DNA from: Heterotrichella gracilis
Taxonomy: Eukaryota > Sar > Xanthophyceae > Tribonematales > Xanthonemataceae
DNA: 64,000 nt
Assembly (NCBI GenBank): GCA_032358255.1
Contig: JAULBX010017081.1
Span: 25,519 to 89,518 of the forward strand
Direction of reading: 5' to 3'
Both the position numbers and the translations under genes were made by a program. This document shows positions 1-10,149 of the stretch, piece by piece (within the stretch, counting starts at the first letter, position 1; each line of letters opens with the position of its first letter). A model generated the notes under the pieces. That model saw nothing but the letters and a program-made list of their open reading frames with translations, made no database searches and was not told the origin of the DNA.

Positions 1-1718
1 TGGTGCCGCATGAACAAGTTTCGCCGCAAAGAGGTATAGGTAACCGGCAGCAGTCAGCGCTACTTGGTTATAACGGTCATGCACGACTATGGCCTTGATA
101 TATATGTAAAGCCGTTACAGCTCGTTTTATAAACCGACCTTGTCACTAACACGCTGGCTTAGGTGGCTTTATATAGGACTTCTTCAAGAACCGGTCGGGA
201 GCGACACCGGTTTGGCGACAAGGGACCACGTTGCACACGGTCACACGTGGCGTACTCCTACAAAACTTCGACACATGGACCTTCACGGTTGGCAACTTGT
301 TGCTCAAATTCTCGAGTCAAAACGCGCGCGCAACCTGCCGTTGAAGTGCTCTGGGTGCGAGTACTTGATCTTATTTATATCCGAGCTACAGTTGCAGTGA
401 TACAGGCGAATCCCAGCGCAACAAGCAAGTGGCTGGGTTTGAGTCTCCGGTGGACCGCAGCATACAGAACCGGACAGTAGCGGACACCAACAGGCGCTTG
501 GTGAACGGCACTACGGTATGTGAGCTTGCGTAAGAGGTCGCCAGGTTCTTAAACCCGGTGTGGTTTAGCCTAGAGGCAGACGCATGGATGCCAGCTAGCT
601 AGCTATAGCTGTGGCTGTGGCTACTGAAGGGGTGGCTACAAAAAATGCCAGTTTCCCAGCCACAGTCTCTTTGCGTTGCAAGCTCGTGGTGCTCAACGCA
701 ACCTAGATTACCTAGTCAGCTCACCTGATAAGATACGCTCCTGGAGCCCAGCACCATCTGCAGCTGGAGTTTCCCCCTCTCACACCCTGCCCCGGCCCCA
801 GCCAAGCTTACTCTAGGGTACTGGTGAGTGGCAGCTTAGTGGCAGGCAGGCACGTATCTTGTGCTTCTCAACGCAACAGTCACCCTGTAGGCGTTAATGC
901 AACTGGAGCGCATTTAAAACAGCCATACAACGCAGGCTGCAGGAGTTGCGCAGGCATGCATGTGTCCAGGGCAAGGCAAAGCGCTTCTAGCCATCTTGTA
1001 CCTAAGCCTAGACATACCCAAGGTGCCCTGTCTGCCTGGCCATGACCTGCTGTGGACAAAACCTCCCATTGAAATGTCCCAATCGGGTCGTGGCATGATG
1101 GCAACTGATGGCAAGGGTCAAGCAGATCAGCTGTGCCATGAGGTCTTCCACCGTTGAGGCCTCTGGGATTGCCAAATGTAACAAACTATCTCTCCAATGT
1201 GACTGTCAAATAAATATTGTAAACCTTGTAATGGGACACACGAAGTACTAGAAGTACAAGAAGGCGGAGTTAGGGGGCACAAGTGCAAGCCAAAGGGGCT
1301 CAATATTTTGACAACCTTATTACAATCCAGTTATAGAATAATAATGAGCCCCGCGCTTCTCAAAGAGACATAGGCTACACGCTGGACAGGGGCGGGCTTG
1401 CCCAGGCAGGCAAACCCTAAACCCTAATTGGACTCCAATTATTGGAGTGTAAACTCTTGGGATGGGTGCTGGCCATGGGATCCCCAGTGATTTGTCTTGT
1501 GTAAGAAAAAATCCACGTGTGCCCAGTGGACAAACTCTTTACTTGTTCGCCTTGCAACCTATTTACCTTGCCTATCTTTCAGTCCGCAGCCACATCTGAA
1601 CGCCTTTGAGACCCCTTCCTAAAGGGTGTGAGTCTATCACTGTTACAGGAGGCTCCGGCATTCCCATTTTTGCACGTGCCCTCACCACCCTTTACGCAAG
1701 TTGGCTGAATACCAAACC
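1..1718. other. Upstream flank, no gene recognised
   Basis: I see no protein family, RNA gene or mobile element here. It holds a short AGCTAGCT/GTGGCT run near 595-625, one CCCTAAA pair near 1415 and a 17-bp near-palindrome (ACTCCAAT-T-ATTGGAGT) at about 1431. The last 100 to 150 bases are presumably promoter and 5' UTR of the dehydrogenase gene. Confidence 0.5.
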
Positions 1719-4700
1719 ATGGCAGTGCCACACCGCCAGCTGTTCATCAACGGGGGCTGGGTGCCTCCGGTGCAAGGCAAACGCCTCGACATCATCAACC
1801 CGGCAACAGAGAAGGTGATCGGGAGCATCCCCGCCGCGACCAGCCAAGATGTGGACATGGCCGTGCAGGCTGCTCGCCACGCCTTCAAGCGTGGAAGCCC
1901 TTGGAGGAACACCACTGGAACCCAAAGAGCCGTATATCTCAGAGCGATCGCTGAGAAGGTAAACCTTCTACCCTGGTTGCTACTTGGTTTTTCCTTTCGA
2001 GGCATCCATGCATCAGGGTTTTCCACACAAGACTGGCCAGCTGTACCAGATGCCAGTCAGTCTTCACTCCCTGTTCTTCTTTGTCTTACACGCTGTATTT
2101 CGTTTCAGGTGAAGGAGAAGAAAGCTGACCTGGCAAGGCTCGAGACGATGGATATGGGCAAGTCTATCGGCGAGGCGGAATGGGACATGGATGATGTGGC
2201 TGGGTGCTTCGAGTACTATGCTGACCTGGCCGAGAAGCTGGACGCGTCCCAGGACGAGCCCATCGAAGTGGGCATGGAGGAGTTCAAGGTCACGTTGAGG
2301 CGGGAACCCATAGGCGTGGCAGCCCTCATCACACCGTGGAACTACCCCATGCTCATGACCACTGTAAGTGTAGGGTTTAGGGTTTCCACAACCCACCCAT
2401 CCTGTGCAGGCTGCCTGCTAGCACAGCTGAAGTGTGCCTCCTGTTAGGCTCCACTCCATGCAGGCTGCAGCTGCGTAAACCCTAAACCTCAGGCTGTAAA
2501 CCCTAAACCCTAAACATCTTTTCCCTTGTTCCTGCAGTGGAAGGTGGCCCCCGCGCTGGCTGCCGGCTCCACCTGTGTGCTCAAGCCCCAAAGCCTAGAC
2601 CTAAAAACGTACAGCCCTTACCCCCTTCTTCCCTCGTTTCCCTGCAGTGGAAGGTGGCCCCTGCCCTGGCTGCGGGGTGCACCTGCGTGCTCAAGCCCTC
2701 TGAGCTGGCCAGCATGACCTCCCTGGAGCTGGCAGCCATTGCTCAGGAGGTGGGACTGCCAGCCGGCGTGCTCAACGTGATCACGGGACTGGGCGGGGAC
2801 GCGGGGGCGCCCTTGAGGTGCGTGAGTTAACTGCCTGCATTTTAGCAATTCAGGCAGGTTAGCAGTCGGTGTTGCACATGCGGCGCCAAGCAGTTAGTTC
2901 TTGGCAGTGTTTATACCATTACCTATAATTATGGGCATCAGCCAAGGTGGGCCTGCCAGCTGGCGTGCTGAACGGGGCTGGGAAGGACGCTGGGGCGCCC
3001 TTGAGGTGCGTGAGGGAAATAGACACGGGGTAGACGTCCCTGTGCTGCCCTATTCTGGCGGCATTGTGGGTGCATACAAACCAGAAAAGGGTAGCCACGG
3101 CTGGTAGATGCATGTCCCCTGGGGTACACCGTGCCAAGCGCGTCACGTTCCCCAAACCCTTCCTCGGGGTTTTTCACGCGCCTCTCAAATCCTCACATGC
3201 CACATGCAGCTCGCACACCGGTGTGGACAAGGTGGCATTCACCGGCAGCGTGGCCACTGGGAGGGCAGTGGCGCTGTCTGCGGCCGCCAACATCAAGCCA
3301 TGCACCACCGAGCTGGGCGGCAAGTCGCCGCTCATTGTGTTTGAGGATGCGGACATTGAGAAGGCGGTGGAGTGGGCCATGGTGCGGCGCATTGCAAGAC
3401 ACTAATATTCATGACCTTTTGAATTTTACTGTGGGATTTTCATTCATGTTTTGGCACAGGTAATATACTATCGCAATGTAAAGGAGAAGAAGTATATCTC
3501 ATTACCATTGCATGGCTAGGCATTGCACGGTATTGGAATGGATGGGATAGAGCAGCTCATGCAATGCAATGGCACACTGCCCTCGCAGGCTGGCACCTTC
3601 TAGATCGCACCACCTTTACGCCTGCTGCTGCACGCGCCGAAGCCTTTTTGCGCAATATTCAAACGCCATCCGCCACCACAACATGCCCATTCAGAATCGA
3701 AACTAGCACCTCATGTGATTACGCGAGGCGGCCTCCTCAGCCACCCACCCCCTCACCCACCCCCGCAGTTTGGCATCTTCTGGACCAACGGCCAGATCTG
3801 CTCCGCCACCTCCCGCCTGCTGCTGCACGCGCCAATTGCCGAGGCCTTCCTGCGCCAGCTCAAGCTGCGAGCGGAGCAAATCAAGATCTGTGACCCCCTT
3901 GCCCCGGATGCGCGCATGGGGCCCCTGGTCAGCAAGGGCCAGTACGAGAAGGTCATGGGCTTTGTCAAGGTAGGAAGCGTAGGTTTTGGCTCAGGGTTGA
4001 GGGCAGCAAATGTTACAGTGACCTAGCATGGATGATTCCACCAGCACCCCCCACCCCACCCCACCCCCCACCGCAGGCGGGCGTCGCCGAGGGCGCCACC
4101 CTCCTCACCGGCGGCAAGCGGCCCCCCCACCTGCCCACCGGCTACTTCCTGGAGCCCACCGTATTTGTGAATGTCACCCCCGAAATGCGCATCTTGCGTG
4201 AGGAGATCTTTGGCCCCATCCTGTGCGTGATGACGTTCGGCACCGAAGAGGAGGCCATTGAGCTGGCCAACAACTCGGAGTTTGGGCTGGCAGCGGCTGT
4301 CATTTCGAACGATGAGGCGGTGAGTGGAGGGTTGGGTGGGGGTGTTTGGCTGTAGTGGTGGCGGTGGTGGGGTGGGTGGGGATGGGGGTGGTGTCATGGG
4401 GTGAAGATATCCGGCTCCTCTGTGGATGACCTTGGTGGGGTGGAAATTGTGCTGGTCAGCAACTTGCAGCTTTGGGCTAGCAGCTGCTTTGCTATCAAAG
4501 AATGAGACAGTGAGAGCATTCTATGAAGGTGTAGCCCTCCCCTCTTCAGCGCATGCATCCAAATGATACTTTACAATATCATACAAAATTTATATATAAA
4601 TTAGACACATTTTACCAACCGCTGAATCACCTTTCCCCTCAATCCTCTTTTCCACCCCGCAGCACCATACGTCTTCCGACATATGGTTGAGGCCATGGAG

Positions 4701-5033
4701 TGCAGCATCAACTGCTCAATCCTCTTTGAACCCTAAGCATACCCTAAACCCACCTCGCTGCCGCCTCTTTATACCCTAGGCAGAGCCCTAACCCCCCTCT
4801 CTCCGCAGCGGTGCAAGCGCATGGTTGAGGCGATGGAGTGCGGCATCACATGGATCAACTGCTCCCAGCCCACCTTCTGCCAGGCGCCATGGGGGGGCAG
4901 GAAGAACAGCGGGGTGGGGAGGGAGCTGGGCCCCTATGGGCTCAGCAACTACCTGTCACCTAAGCAAGTCACCACCTACTTGTCGCCCAACAAGTGGGAC
5001 TGGTACCCGGAGGCACCCAGCGCCAAGCTGTAA
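1719..5033 (+). CDS. BADH: Betaine-aldehyde / aminoaldehyde dehydrogenase (ALDH10), 7 exons
   Basis: NAD-dependent oxidation of betaine aldehyde or omega-aminoaldehydes, as in plant ALDH10 enzymes that make glycine betaine or degrade polyamines. Exons are 1719-1958, 2109-2363, 2648-2817, 3210-3381, 3769-3969, 4077-4319 and 4809-5033. All are GT-AG, phases add up, and the product is 501 aa, the usual family length. The N-terminus [12 protein letters not shown] is typical of ALDH10. The general-base Glu is in ELGGKSP (about residue 256) and the catalytic Cys in GQICSATSR (about 290), the normal 34-residue spacing. ITPWNYP and the FGP motif are also present. The start is the ATG just before AVPHRQLF; an upstream in-frame TTG is ignored. 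The protein ends in AKL, a PTS1-like tripeptide, so a peroxisomal location is inferred. Decayed duplicate exon edges lie in four introns and after the stop; they are not in the model. Confidence 0.96.
2525..2605 (+). pseudogene. Relic copy of BADH exon 3 start
   Basis: An acceptor CCTGCAG plus about 60 nt almost identical to the start of exon 3 ([10 protein letters not shown]), placed about 110 bp upstream of the real one and preceded by CCCTAAA repeats. Reading runs off into unrelated sequence, so the copy at 2648 is the functional exon. The copy keeps a usable acceptor and could cause mis-splicing. Confidence 0.85.
2944..3020 (+). pseudogene. Relic copy of BADH exon 3 end with donor
   Basis: Repeats the end of exon 3 (GLPAGVLN and GAPL regions) and its GTGCGTGAG donor, with a small internal deletion. 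It lies inside intron 3, downstream of the exon it copies. Confidence 0.85.
3581..3656 (+). pseudogene. Relic copy of BADH exon 5 start with acceptor
   Basis: CTCGCAG followed by a diverged copy of the first 65 to 70 nt of exon 5. The WTNGQIC codons are disrupted and contain a stop (TAG). It lies upstream of the true exon 5 acceptor. Confidence 0.8.
4655..4718 (+). pseudogene. Relic copy of BADH exon 7 start
   Basis: CCCGCAG plus a decayed copy of the exon 7 start (MVEAMEC then INCS, with the middle deleted). CCCTAAA tracts separate it from the real exon 7. Confidence 0.85.
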
Positions 5034-5111
5034 GTGGTGGAGGGAAACAAGGTGTTTTTGTTGGGACGGCGGGGAGGGGGCGGGGTAGAAGGGGGGGAAG
5101 GGGTGGGATAT

Positions 5112-5176
5112 TAAACAAGTGGGGATTGGGTATCTGGAGGCACCCAATGCTTAGCTGTCAGTGGTGCAGCGGGGGT
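5112..5176 (+). pseudogene. Relic copy of the BADH 3' end, past the stop
   Basis: About 60 nt repeating the last codons and the bases after the stop (NKW, EAPSAKL region). The stop and PTS1 codons are altered. This shows that the local duplication is not limited to introns. Confidence 0.75.
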
Positions 5177-7197
5177 GGAAGGGTCGGGTGGGTAGGGGTG
5201 TGACTCGGGAATATACAGTCTGGGAGGGGGCCCGTGCCCAGGCAGGGAGCTGTGCGTTAATTGTTTCAATTTTTAAGATTTTTCTTGCCTTGTTGGCTGC
5301 CCGTTTCCAGTGTGGGCGTGGTCTTGGGCTGAGCCACTGCATGACGTTTCTTGCTCTTGGGCTGAGCCACTACATGACGTTCCTTGCACAGCTTAGGGAT
5401 TTTGGCCATATTCGAGCTTTTGGTCTTGCTTTCCTTTCGTTTTTTCTTGTTATTGTTTTGTGTACTCACACCAGGCGTTCCCATTCACCAGGAATGGCGT
5501 GTGATCACAAGTGGTGGGCCGCCGGCTGGCGGGTTAATGTGTAGACAGAGGGGTGGATGGGAAGGGGATGCGCCATGCGCAGGCATCTGGGTGCGGGTTC
5601 AGATTCTGAGGAGGGAGGCACAATGTATGCAGGATAGCTTACACCGCACCCCTAAGTGTTACAGTGACATTCCTGCGGCAGCGTTTTATCCCTAGTTGTG
5701 AGGGCATGTTATGGAATGTCATTTTATTGCGGGCCATGGGCATGCATGTTGACTGTTGCGCTGTATTTGCCCAGTATTGTGCCAGTGTGGATATTCATCC
5801 CGACCTTCAAATAATTTAAAGTTGCGGTGACAGTCATGATCCGTAACCTTTGCAACAATACATGCCGTTGACAGTGTGTGTGTAACTTGCAATTTAAAGC
5901 AGGTCACTGACCTTTGGATGCATCCTTTGACTGAGCTGGGTCATCACAGATTGGCCACCAGTAGCATGTACACCAATCCAAGAGTCCATTGCCCACCAAC
6001 GCTATCCCCCATTAGTTCCAGCCAATCCCCGCTGGTGGTGGTGCAATGCATGCATGCATATGGCATACAAGAGGCAGCCGTGCGGAATGCACGCAGAGTG
6101 AAAAGAGAACAGTGCACTAAAAGGAAGCACCGTATTCGAAGCAGCAGTTTTGTGCGTACACGTTGCATTGGCACGGTATGCGTTGCATTGACTTTCTCGG
6201 TTTGAACCATCCTCCAGTGCCTGCTTCATAAACTACAGTCTATAGAGCCTCCCCGCCTTCGTATCAACAACTTTATCGACGCCGAATAAACCTCCCAGTG
6301 TTTAACTACTCCAGGCCACTGTCATTGTCAATGCATCAAGGTTGTTGAGGCACGAAGCAGGCATATGCATGCATGCATGCATCTGCAGCCTAAGCTAGCC
6401 ACAAGCTAGCAGCCGCTTGGTAAACCCAGTGCTGCTATACTACTAAGAAGTTGCATGAGTTTGCGCAAGCAACACAGGGCCGTGGCAGCGAGGGCATCAG
6501 CCCTTTAAGTCGTCCGCAATTGCCTCGCTGTCACCTGTAGCTACCTCGTGTGCCAACAGCAATGCGGCAACTCGCCTCGCTATCGCTGCCGCATGGCTGC
6601 AGCGCTGTTCGTACGACAAGGGCATACGAACGTGTCCCACATGCGTGCCCACTGCCAGTGCGATGTTTGCACACCGGTTGGGCAACAGAAGGGCCTCGCC
6701 AGGCGTACAGGTGGGTCAAAAGGGTGAGGCCTTCTCTCCTTCCGGAACCCTGGAGGGTTCGATTTCCTGGTGCCGTTGGTCCAACCAAGTAGTAGTTGCC
6801 CAAGCCTTTTGTATGTCCCCACTGGGCCCATGTGTGCCACTTGTGTGAAATTGAAGTATGGTGCTACTGCTTTTGCTATGGCAGGCCACTGGCAGGCCCC
6901 GTCCTGCCTCTGTCTTCTGGAGGTGTCGTCTTGGTGTTTGTTTGCTTGACTTCCCCCCTTGCACTTGCATTCACAAACCACAGATGAAATTCTTTTTGTG
7001 TGGTGCCTGGCCCGCCGCCCACCACTGTCCGCCTGTTGCCTCCAGCTCCGTTCAACCTGTGTGAACACCCTAAACCCTAAACCCTTAACCCTAAACCTCC
7101 GTCTGGTTTGACTGGGGAAGCAACCCGCCTGCCCGGCGGGTCCTCGCTATTATTATTCTTGTTTCTTATTCCTGCCCCTCCTTTCGCTCCGCTGCAG
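5177..7197. other. BADH 3' flank and intergenic DNA
   Basis: No gene is recognised. It holds a direct repeat of about 33 bp in two adjacent copies at 5322-5387 (the two TTGGGCTGAGCCAC units) and a CATG-rich stretch near 6360. TGTAA, the usual chlorophycean poly(A) signal, occurs at about 5880, but I cannot tie it to BADH. CCCTAAA repeats at about 7067-7097 mark the start of the next repeat-rich gene region. Confidence 0.45.
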
Positions 7198-7846
7198 GTC
7201 GCTGCCCCACCCCAACCTGTGCACAGTGCAGCCAGCAAGCGCCTCAGCAGGAAAGCATGGGGCAGCAGCGGGGGCCGGCCTGGTATCCCAGCCTGTGCCA
7301 CCACCCCAGATCCTGTGCGTGACCCTAAACCATAAACTCTAAAACCCTAAATCCTGCGGGGGGCGGCGTGCTGTCCTAGCTGTCCCCGCCACCACACCTG
7401 ATCCTGTGCGTTTTCCATACCCTAAACCCTAAATCTTGCCACCCACGCGCACCCTACCAACAGTCTGCAGGTGCGCCTCTAGGTGGGAGACTGCCCAAGC
7501 CCGATGCTGTGCTGCAAGTATGTTCTAAACACCACACCCTAAACCCTAAAACTTGCCACCCACGCGCACTTTGCCACCAGTCCTCAGGTGCGGACCAGGA
7601 GTTGAGACTGGCCCAACTTGATGCTGAGTAGAGTGCCTGGTCCAAACCCTAAATCCTAAACCTTGCCACACACGCGCACCCTACCTACAGTCTGCAGGTG
7701 CGCCTCCGGATGGGAGACTGGCCAAGCTTGATGCTCAGATCAGAGCCGTGTTTACTCAACGAAGGGCAGCACTCGCCAGGATGATTGCGGCTGACCCTGG
7801 GAGTGTTGCAAGGCGGGCGGCAGGAGAAGACTTGAAGTTAGTCTAA
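7198..7846 (+). CDS. Unknown two-exon gene fragment (3' end)
   Basis: Not recognised. Two exon-like stretches are supported by splice sites and matching phase: 7198-7314 (acceptor GCTGCAG, donor GTGCGTGA) and 7698-7846 (acceptor TCTGCAG, stop TAA). Joined, they read a Cys/Gln/Pro-rich part and then a basic Ala/Arg-rich helix-like end (GRLAKLDAQIRAV, RRAALARMIAAD). No 5' end is seen. Partial copies of both exon edges surround the second exon, the same pattern as in recognised genes, which is part of the case for calling it a gene. It may belong with the downstream kinase-like gene, but the stop argues against that. Confidence 0.4.
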
Positions 7847-8060
7847 ATTGTGATTGACAACCTGCAAGGCGCATGGGTACGGTTGTCTGCAGGTGCGCAT
7901 TTAGATGGGAGACTGGCTCAGTGTGATGCTGAGTTGAAACCCTGGTCTAAACCCTAATCCTTAACCCTAAACCCTAAACCTTGCCACCCATGGGTACCTG
8001 CAGGTGCACCTCTTGGTGGGAGACTGGCCCAGCTTGATGCCGAGCTAAAACCCTGGTTTA
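7372..8060 (+). repeat. Array of exon-edge copies with CCCTAAA tracts
   Basis: One decayed copy of the first exon end (about 7372-7412) and four partial copies of the second exon start: about 7460-7527, 7577-7645, 7886-7950 and 7993-8060. Each carries an acceptor-like C(T)GCAGGTGCG and the GGGAGACTGG core. CCCTAAA tracts separate them. Copies lie on both sides of the complete exon. Only the complete copy keeps an open frame. Confidence 0.8.
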
Positions 8061-8497
8061 AACCCTAAACTTTGAACCCTAAACCCTAAACCTAAACCTT
8101 GCCACCCACGGGCATCTGCATTACAAACATCCTAGGGCCTGTTTAGGGTTTAGGGTTTAGGCTGGCTTACCACCAGGCCACCAGGCCAGCGCACCCCAAC
8201 CAGCCTGGAATCCACAACCTGTAACTAGTTTGCAAACCACCACTCATATATACCCCTCACCAGTGCACCCCACATCATGCCTGAAACCACAACCTGAAAC
8301 CATCATGCATCCCTTGCCGGCGGACCACAGACCGAACCATGGCATGCTCCCCCCCTCCTGGATCCGCAGGCCACTCAGCACGCACGTGAAGCTACACAGC
8401 AGGTAGCCCATGTGACACAGCGTCACGTGCATCATATGCATGCCGAGTCATCATTGCTGACTGGTCATAAAGTAAAAAACAAAATTGTGTTACATCC

Positions 8498-9976
8498 ATG
8501 ATGCTCCCGCCCATCCTGGATGCGCAGGCCCCTGCCCTGCAGACCCTCGAGGAGGCGGGTGTGGAGCACGTGGTGCGTCTGATTCACAGGGGAACCCACA
8601 AGCAGCACCAGTTTTTGGTGCTGCAGCCCTTTGCGCCGCCCATATCCGTGGACCACCACAACCCCGCAACAGTGGCTGCCCTGTTTGGACAGCTGGCACG
8701 CACGCTGCGCGCCATGGCGGAAAAGGCACGAAGGCCCCTAAACTCTACACCCTATACCCTAAACATAAGTTGGTATCTTGCTAAACCCTAATCCCCAAAC
8801 CCTACACCCTACATTGGCACTCACGCTGCTCGCCATGGCACGCAAGGCATGAAGGCACCCTACATCCTGAACCTAAAACCCTAAACCCTGCTCGGGGACC
8901 TGGCGCTCACGTTGCGCGCCATGGCGGAACAGGCATGAAGGCACCCTAAACCATGAACCCTACACCCTAAGTCCTGTTTGGACAGCTGGCACGCACGCTG
9001 CGCGCCATGGCGGAAAAGACACGAAGGCACTTTAAACCCTAAACCCTAATCCCTAATCCCTAAACCCTGAGTTGGCACTCGCGCTCCGCGCCATGGCCCA
9101 CAAGGCTTGAAGGCACCCTAAACCCTAAACCCTTAAGTCGCACGCACGCTACTGGCCATGGCGCACAAGGCATGAAGGCGCCTTAAACCCTAAACCCTAA
9201 ACCCTAAGTAAGCACTCGCATTGCGCGCCATGGCCCAGCAGGCCGGCATGCTCCATGGCGATATCTCCCTTATTCCTAAACCCTAAACCCCGCTCTCGCT
9301 GCGCGCCATGGCGCACAAGGCATGAAGACACTCTAAACCCTAAACCCCGTGTGCAACAGGCGGGCATGGTCCATGGCGACATCTCCCGGGGCAACGTGCT
9401 CATCCACAACAACCACCTCTGCCTAATTGACCTCCAAGGGTCTTGCAGCCTCGATAGCGACACCCCAAGGCTGGTAACCCACCGCTACTCAGCGGTACTG
9501 GTCGACCAGGGCCCCTCACTGGCCGGGGATTTGGAGGCATCCCTGTACACGCTCATGGACATCGCCTCCAACGGGAGGCTGCACTGGAGGCATGCCTTGG
9601 GCGCAAGGTGGGTCAGTAATCATAATAATTTACATGCAATCCAGCAAGAAAGCCAGATCAGCAATCTAATGCCTTGCACAAGCGTGCGCCACCCAGCCCT
9701 TCCTGACATTGCTTGTACCATTTTTGTAGGGGGGTGAAAAAGGATAAGATCTACGCCATGACGTGGGAATTTGAGCAGCAGCTGCGGAAATGCAAGAAAC
9801 CCTACCAGGGGTTAATCAGGCGCCTGGCCGCGCTGTTTTGGACGGAAAACACCTGGGAGGGGGTCCCCCGCCGGGCGCCCCAGGGACTGGAGGCCAATGT
9901 GGGGATTGCGGAGGAGTTTGCCGCGATCTGCGACGATGAGGCCAGCAAGCTCAAAACCCTAAACCCTAAACCCTAA
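8498..9976 (+). CDS. Protein-kinase-fold protein, C-terminal lobe
   Basis: Exons are 8498-8725, 9360-9607 and 9730-9976; phases fit and the modelled product is 240 aa. HGDISRGN (about residues 81-88) is a catalytic-loop motif of the HGD type and LIDLQG (98-103) stands in for DFG. The order resembles FunK1-like or small-molecule kinases more than classic Ser/Thr kinases. The ATP-binding N-lobe is missing, so 5' exons probably exist upstream; a GCGCAG acceptor at about 8527 could start the exon instead of the ATG. Intron 1 has a GC donor (AAG|GCACGA) and an AACAG acceptor. The last codons before the stop come from CCCTAAA repeat DNA (TLNPKP end), so the natural C-terminus is uncertain. Substrate unknown. 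Confidence 0.65.
8726..9359 (+). repeat. Intron 1 of the kinase-like gene, built of exon-tail copies
   Basis: About seven copies of the last 40 to 50 nt of the preceding exon, each with its GCATGA/GCACGA donor, alternate with CCCTAAA tracts. They start near 8815, 8892, 8974, 9071, 9138, 9211 and 9288. The copy at 9211-9270 runs straight from the end of exon 1 into the start of exon 2 (RAMAQQAGMLHGD) with no intron between. Almost no other sequence is present. Confidence 0.85.
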
Positions 9977-9977
9977 C

Positions 9978-10149
9978 TTGGGGATTGCGGAGAGTTGGCC
10001 GCCATCTGCAACGATGTGGCCAAGGAGCTCAAAACCCTAAACCCTAAACCCTGACATGGGGATTGCGGAGGAGTTTCACGCCATTTGCAACTACTGTATG
10101 TGGCCAAGGAGCTGCGCGCGGCAGCGAGGCCCTCCAGCTGGCGGCAGCT
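9978..10149 (+). pseudogene. Two relic copies of the kinase-like last exon end
   Basis: Two partial copies of the GIAEEFAAIC-encoding end of the last exon (about 9980-10035 and 10057-10149), each after a CCCTAAA tract. They carry a coding continuation (KEL, RAAA-like) that the present gene end lacks, so the ancestral protein may have been longer. Confidence 0.7.

Noticed and set aside
2538-2600. First [10 protein letters not shown] stretch as BADH exon 3
   Set aside because: It leads into unrelated sequence and no donor keeps frame; the second copy at 2648 continues correctly through KPSELASMT.
6740-6775. GGTTCGATTTCC as the B box of a tRNA gene
   Set aside because: One base too many for a T-loop, the stem does not pair, and no A box lies at the right distance.
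7067-10060. Regularly spaced repeats as a CRISPR array
   Set aside because: Spacing is uneven, the sequence between repeats is recognisable exon-copy DNA, and the genes are eukaryotic with introns.
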